This document shows positions 5,908 through 8,613 of a stretch of 8,613 nucleotides of DNA, one piece after another. Position 1 is the stretch's first letter. Each line of letters begins with the position of its first letter. The translations under genes and the position numbers were made by a program. The notes under the pieces were generated by a model, which had not been told where the DNA came from, ran no database searches, and worked only from the letters and a program-made list of their open reading frames with translations. This DNA comes from Gemmatimonadota bacterium (GTDB lineage Bacteria; ARS69), in the NCBI GenBank assembly GCA_020431545.1, contig JAGQIB010000267.1:1-8613 (forward strand). The letters run 5' to 3'.

Positions 5908-7200
5908 ATGAAAGACACACTTCGCCGCGTGCTCGCCCCGATCGCGTCGCTCAAGCTGACGGTCGCTCTGCTCGCGATGTCGATGTTCCTGGTGTTCGCG
6001 GGCACGTGGGCTCAGCTCGATCGCGGCATCTGGACCGTGCTCGAGCAGTACTTCCGGACCTGGTGGACGGTGATTCCGCTCGGGATCTTCCTGCCGCGCG
6101 ACTGGAACGTCCACGGCGCGATCCCGTTCCCGGGCGGCTGGACGATCGGTGGCCTCATGCTCGTCAACCTGCTGGCGGCCCACACGATCCGCTTCCGCTG
6201 GACCAAGGATCGCATCGGCATCTTCCTGATCCACTTCTCGTTGATCATGCTGCTCGTCGGCGAGTTCGCGACCGGCCTGTTCGCTGTCGAGAGCCGCATG
6301 ACGATCGACGAGGGGCAGACCGTGAACTACGCGGAGGATGTCCGCTCCGTGGAGCTCGCCATCGTCGACGTGACGGACCCGAGCCAGAACCGCGTGATCG
6401 CGATCCCGCAGCGCGCGCTCGAGCACAAGAAGACGATCTCGCACCCGGATCTCCCGTTCACGATCCAGGTCGATCGCTTCCTGCCGAACGCGGATCTCGT
6501 GAGCGACGAGAACGCCGGGCCGAGCGCGTTGCACGGAAATCGCGGCGCGGCGGTCAGCGCCGGCGTGGCGGCGTTGCCGAAGGCCGTCGCCCGTGGAGTG
6601 GGCCGCGACGAGGCCGACATGCCGGTCGCCCAGATCACGCTGAAAGACGGAGTGACCGATCTCGGCACGTACCTCACGGCGCTCTGGTTCACGTTCATGC
6701 CGTCGCGGGGAACGCAGATCGTCGACGTGGGCGGACATCGGTACGAGCTGTGGCTGCGTTTCGTGCGCCACTACAAGCCGTACTCGATGCAGCTCGTGGA
6801 CTTCAAGCACGACAAGTACCTCGGCACCGAGACGCCCAAGAACTTCTCGAGCCTCGTGCGACTCATCGATCCCGAGAAGAACCTCGATCACGAGGTCTTG
6901 ATCTGGATGAACAATCCGCTGCGGCACCGGGGCGAGACCTTCTACCAGGCGAGCTTCAAGAAGGGCGACATGGGTACGGTGCTCCAGGTCGTGAGAAATC
7001 CGGCGTGGTTGCTGCCTTACGTGGCGTGCACGATCGGCGCGCTGGGAATGTCGATCCACTTCGGTCAGAACCTGCTGCGGTTCCTGCGGCGGCAGCGGAA
7101 GACGGCGGCCCACGCCGCCCACCCGCATCCCGCCCGCGAACCCGGTCGTCCGGCCGTGGCCGGCGCCGGGGCGCCTCATGCGGCGAGGAGGGTCCGATGA
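5908..7200 (+). CDS. resB: ResB/Ccs1-like cytochrome c biogenesis protein (System II)
   Basis: This 430-residue inner-membrane protein is the ResB (CcsB/Ccs1) half of the System II haem export and ligation complex, which works with CcsA to attach haem to CXXCH of apocytochrome c outside the membrane. The start SLKLTVALLAMS (residues 14-25) is the typical ResB first helix. TM2 is about 76-93 (ending in AAH92) and TM3 about 103-123 (LIHFSLIMLLVGE, with His109). A large periplasmic domain spans about 126-364, and TM4 is about 367-388, with His384 near its end. His92 or His109 is the likely transmembrane haem ligand of this subunit; I favour His109, in the H-x-S-L...L-x-G pattern. After TM4 comes a basic, then Ala/Pro/His-rich cytoplasmic tail. 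The stop overlaps ccsA by 4 nt, matching the pairing of these subunits, which are fused in some bacteria. The periplasmic domain contains no CXXCH. Confidence 0.88.
   Translation: MKDTLRRVLAPIASLKLTVALLAMSMFLVFAGTWAQLDRGIWTVLEQYFRTWWTVIPLGIFLPRDWNVHGAIPFPGGWTIGGLMLVNLLAAHTIRFRWTKDRIGIFLIHFSLIMLLVGEFATGLFAVESRMTIDEGQTVNYAEDVRSVELAIVDVTDPSQNRVIAIPQRALEHKKTISHPDLPFTIQVDRFLPNADLVSDENAGPSALHGNRGAAVSAGVAALPKAVARGVGRDEADMPVAQITLKDGVTDLGTYLTALWFTFMPSRGTQIVDVGGHRYELWLRFVRHYKPYSMQLVDFKHDKYLGTETPKNFSSLVRLIDPEKNLDHEVLIWMNNPLRHRGETFYQASFKKGDMGTVLQVVRNPAWLLPYVACTIGALGMSIHFGQNLLRFLRRQRKTAAHAAHPHPAREPGRPAVAGAGAPHAARRVR
7186..7191 (+). promoter_or_regulatory. Strong ribosome binding site of ccsA
   Basis: AGGAGG lies 5 nt before the ATG at 7197, inside the 3' end of resB. 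It is the best Shine-Dalgarno in the window and fixes the ccsA start within the ATGA overlap. Confidence 0.8.
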
Positions 7201-8613
7201 AACGCAATTCCTCGACCTTCGGTCCGGCCATCGCGATCGTCCTCGCGGTCGCCTGGGTCCTTTCCGGTGCACGCACCGCTCCGGTGGATCCGGCCTACGA
7301 TCTCGACTCGTTCGGCAAGATCCCGGTCGTGAGCCAGGGACGGCCGAAGCCGCTCGACACGCTCGCGCGGACCACGCTGATGGTCCTCTCGAACAAGCAG
7401 AGCCTGTACATGAGCGCGACGGACGCGACGGCCGATCGCAAGGAAAAGACCGACGACATGCAGAAGGTCCCGGCGATCCGCTGGCTGATCGACGTGATGT
7501 CGGTGCCGGAGAAGGCGCGCGGGTACGACGTCATCCGGATCGACCATCCGGAGATCAAGGGATTGCTCGGGGCGGACGCGGACCGGAAGTACTTCTCGAT
7601 GGACGAGATCGTGGCGAACGGCGACGAGCTCAACCGACAGTTCCGGCTCGCGCACGACACCCCGGATCGGGATCGTTCGCTCTACCAGCGGAAGATGATC
7701 ACGCTCTCGCAGCAGGTCAGCCTGTACTTCTCCGCGGAGGACGTGGCGTCCCTGTTCCTCGTGCCCCCGTCGGACGGCGGGTCGGAGTGGGGGACGCTGG
7801 CCGCCCAGTCGAGCCACATGATGGGGCACGGGGATCTGCAGCCCGAGTCCCGCAACATCACGTCGGCGCTCGTGGCCTGGCAAGAGGGAGACCCCGCCGC
7901 CTTCAACGCCGCCGTCAGCGCGCAGCGGACGCTCGTGGAGTCGAAGGTCCCCACGATCGAGAAGAAGGTCGCGTTCGAGGCGCGGTACAACCACTTCGCG
8001 CCGTTCATGAAGGCGATGGCGCTCTATGTGCTCGTGGGCATCCTGGCCGCGTTCTCGTGGCTTCGCCCCGGACGGGCGATCACCGCCACGGCGCTCGGGC
8101 TGCTCGTCGTCGCGTTGATCCTGCATACGGTAGGACTCGGATCGCGGGTCTGGATCCAGGGCCGTCCGCCCGTGACGAACCTCTACTCCTCGGCGGTCTT
8201 CGTGGGCTGGGGAGCCGTGGCGCTCGGCGGAGTCCTCGAGCGGCTTCATCGGAACGGCGTCGGCGCGATCGTGGCGGCCGGGACCGGCTTCGCGACCCTG
8301 CTCGTGGCCCACAATCTCTCGCTCGACGGCGACACCATGACCATGATGCAGGCGGTGCTGGACACGAACTTCTGGCTCGCCACCCACGTCGTCGTGATCA
8401 CGCTCGGGTACGCGTCGACGTTCCTGGCCGGCGCGCTGGGTGTCATCTACATCCTTCGCGGTGTGCTGACGACCGCGCTGAACCGCGACGAGCGTCGCCG
8501 CCAGGTCGGGATGATCTACGGCATCGTCTGCTTCGCCACTCTGTTCAGCTTCGTCGGCACGATTCTCGGCGGCATCTGGGCGGATCAGTCCTGGGGCCGG
8601 TTCTGGGGCTGGG
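7197..8613 (+). CDS. ccsA: CcsA-like cytochrome c haem export/ligation protein with N-terminal extension, 3'-truncated by the window edge
   Basis: The frame is open from 7197 to the window end: 472 full codons, cut off in the haem-handling WWD motif. CcsA moves haem across the inner membrane and presents it to apocytochrome c. Residues 10-26 form a signal-anchor-like hydrophobic segment. An unusual extracytoplasmic domain follows (about 27-268), opening with FGKIPVVSQGRPKPLDTLAR. The CcsA membrane core starts at about 273: ALILHTVG (His310), the conserved loop QGRPPVTNLYSS (321-332), His397 in WLATHVVV (probable first external haem ligand, P-His1), and GGIWADQSWGRFWGW (459-472, WWD). The second external His should lie downstream of the window. 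It has a strong ribosome binding site and a 4-nt overlap with resB, so the two halves should be made together. The extension distinguishes it from short CcsA/ResC proteins. From memory, extended forms occur in Planctomycetota-like and Bacteroidota proteins. Confidence 0.9.
   Translation, partial: MKRNSSTFGPAIAIVLAVAWVLSGARTAPVDPAYDLDSFGKIPVVSQGRPKPLDTLARTTLMVLSNKQSLYMSATDATADRKEKTDDMQKVPAIRWLIDVMSVPEKARGYDVIRIDHPEIKGLLGADADRKYFSMDEIVANGDELNRQFRLAHDTPDRDRSLYQRKMITLSQQVSLYFSAEDVASLFLVPPSDGGSEWGTLAAQSSHMMGHGDLQPESRNITSALVAWQEGDPAAFNAAVSAQRTLVESKVPTIEKKVAFEARYNHFAPFMKAMALYVLVGILAAFSWLRPGRAITATALGLLVVALILHTVGLGSRVWIQGRPPVTNLYSSAVFVGWGAVALGGVLERLHRNGVGAIVAAGTGFATLLVAHNLSLDGDTMTMMQAVLDTNFWLATHVVVITLGYASTFLAGALGVIYILRGVLTTALNRDERRRQVGMIYGIVCFATLFSFVGTILGGIWADQSWGRFWGW

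Noticed and set aside
4638..6005. Minus-strand open frame opposite the lipoprotein gene
   Set aside because: Same Arg/His/Pro-biased composition with no motif; the + strand has a lipobox and duplicated domains.
5842..8387. Two long minus-strand open frames opposite resB and ccsA
   Set aside because: Their translations are charged, low-complexity and unlike any family, while the + strand encodes conserved membrane proteins with overlapping starts.

Overview
This is a high-GC window (roughly two thirds G+C by eye). It carries six genes, all on the + strand and almost without gaps: selB (5' end outside the window), a secreted S9D-type glutamyl endopeptidase, a RimJ/RimL-like GNAT acetyltransferase, a lipoprotein with a tandem-duplicated domain, a ResB/Ccs1-like protein, and a CcsA-like haem-handling protein (3' end outside the window). 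I see no tRNA, rRNA, CRISPR array, insertion sequence or convincing promoter. The only gap between genes is 55 nt.

The signal peptide, the lipobox and the System II cytochrome c maturation pair point to a diderm bacterium with c-type cytochromes. SelB shows that it decodes UGA as selenocysteine. The ResB and CcsA forms have a large periplasmic part and an N-terminally extended CcsA. From memory these resemble proteins of Planctomycetota, Verrucomicrobiota, Eisenbacteria and similar lineages, but the sequence alone does not fix a phylum.

Layout: bases 3-1679 encode SelB from just before its GTPase G4 motif to the C-terminal SECIS-binding winged helices. Bases 1676-4120 (ATGA overlap) encode the exported serine peptidase. 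Bases 4117-4737 (ATGA overlap) encode the acetyltransferase. Bases 4737-5852 (TGATG overlap) encode the two-domain lipoprotein. After the 55-nt gap, 5908-7200 encodes ResB. Bases 7197-8613 (ATGA overlap) encode CcsA, which breaks off inside its tryptophan-rich WWD haem motif.

The overlaps suggest one long, translationally coupled transcript. Functionally it looks like two blocks: selB with the peptidase and acetyltransferase, which have no obvious shared pathway, and an envelope block of lipoprotein, ResB and CcsA for delivering haem to apocytochrome c. The least explained element is the duplicated lipoprotein. Its two copies share an N-x-N-R-W-x-G-Q-x-G-L motif and are joined by Met/Gly-rich linkers, and it sits directly before the cytochrome c assembly genes.
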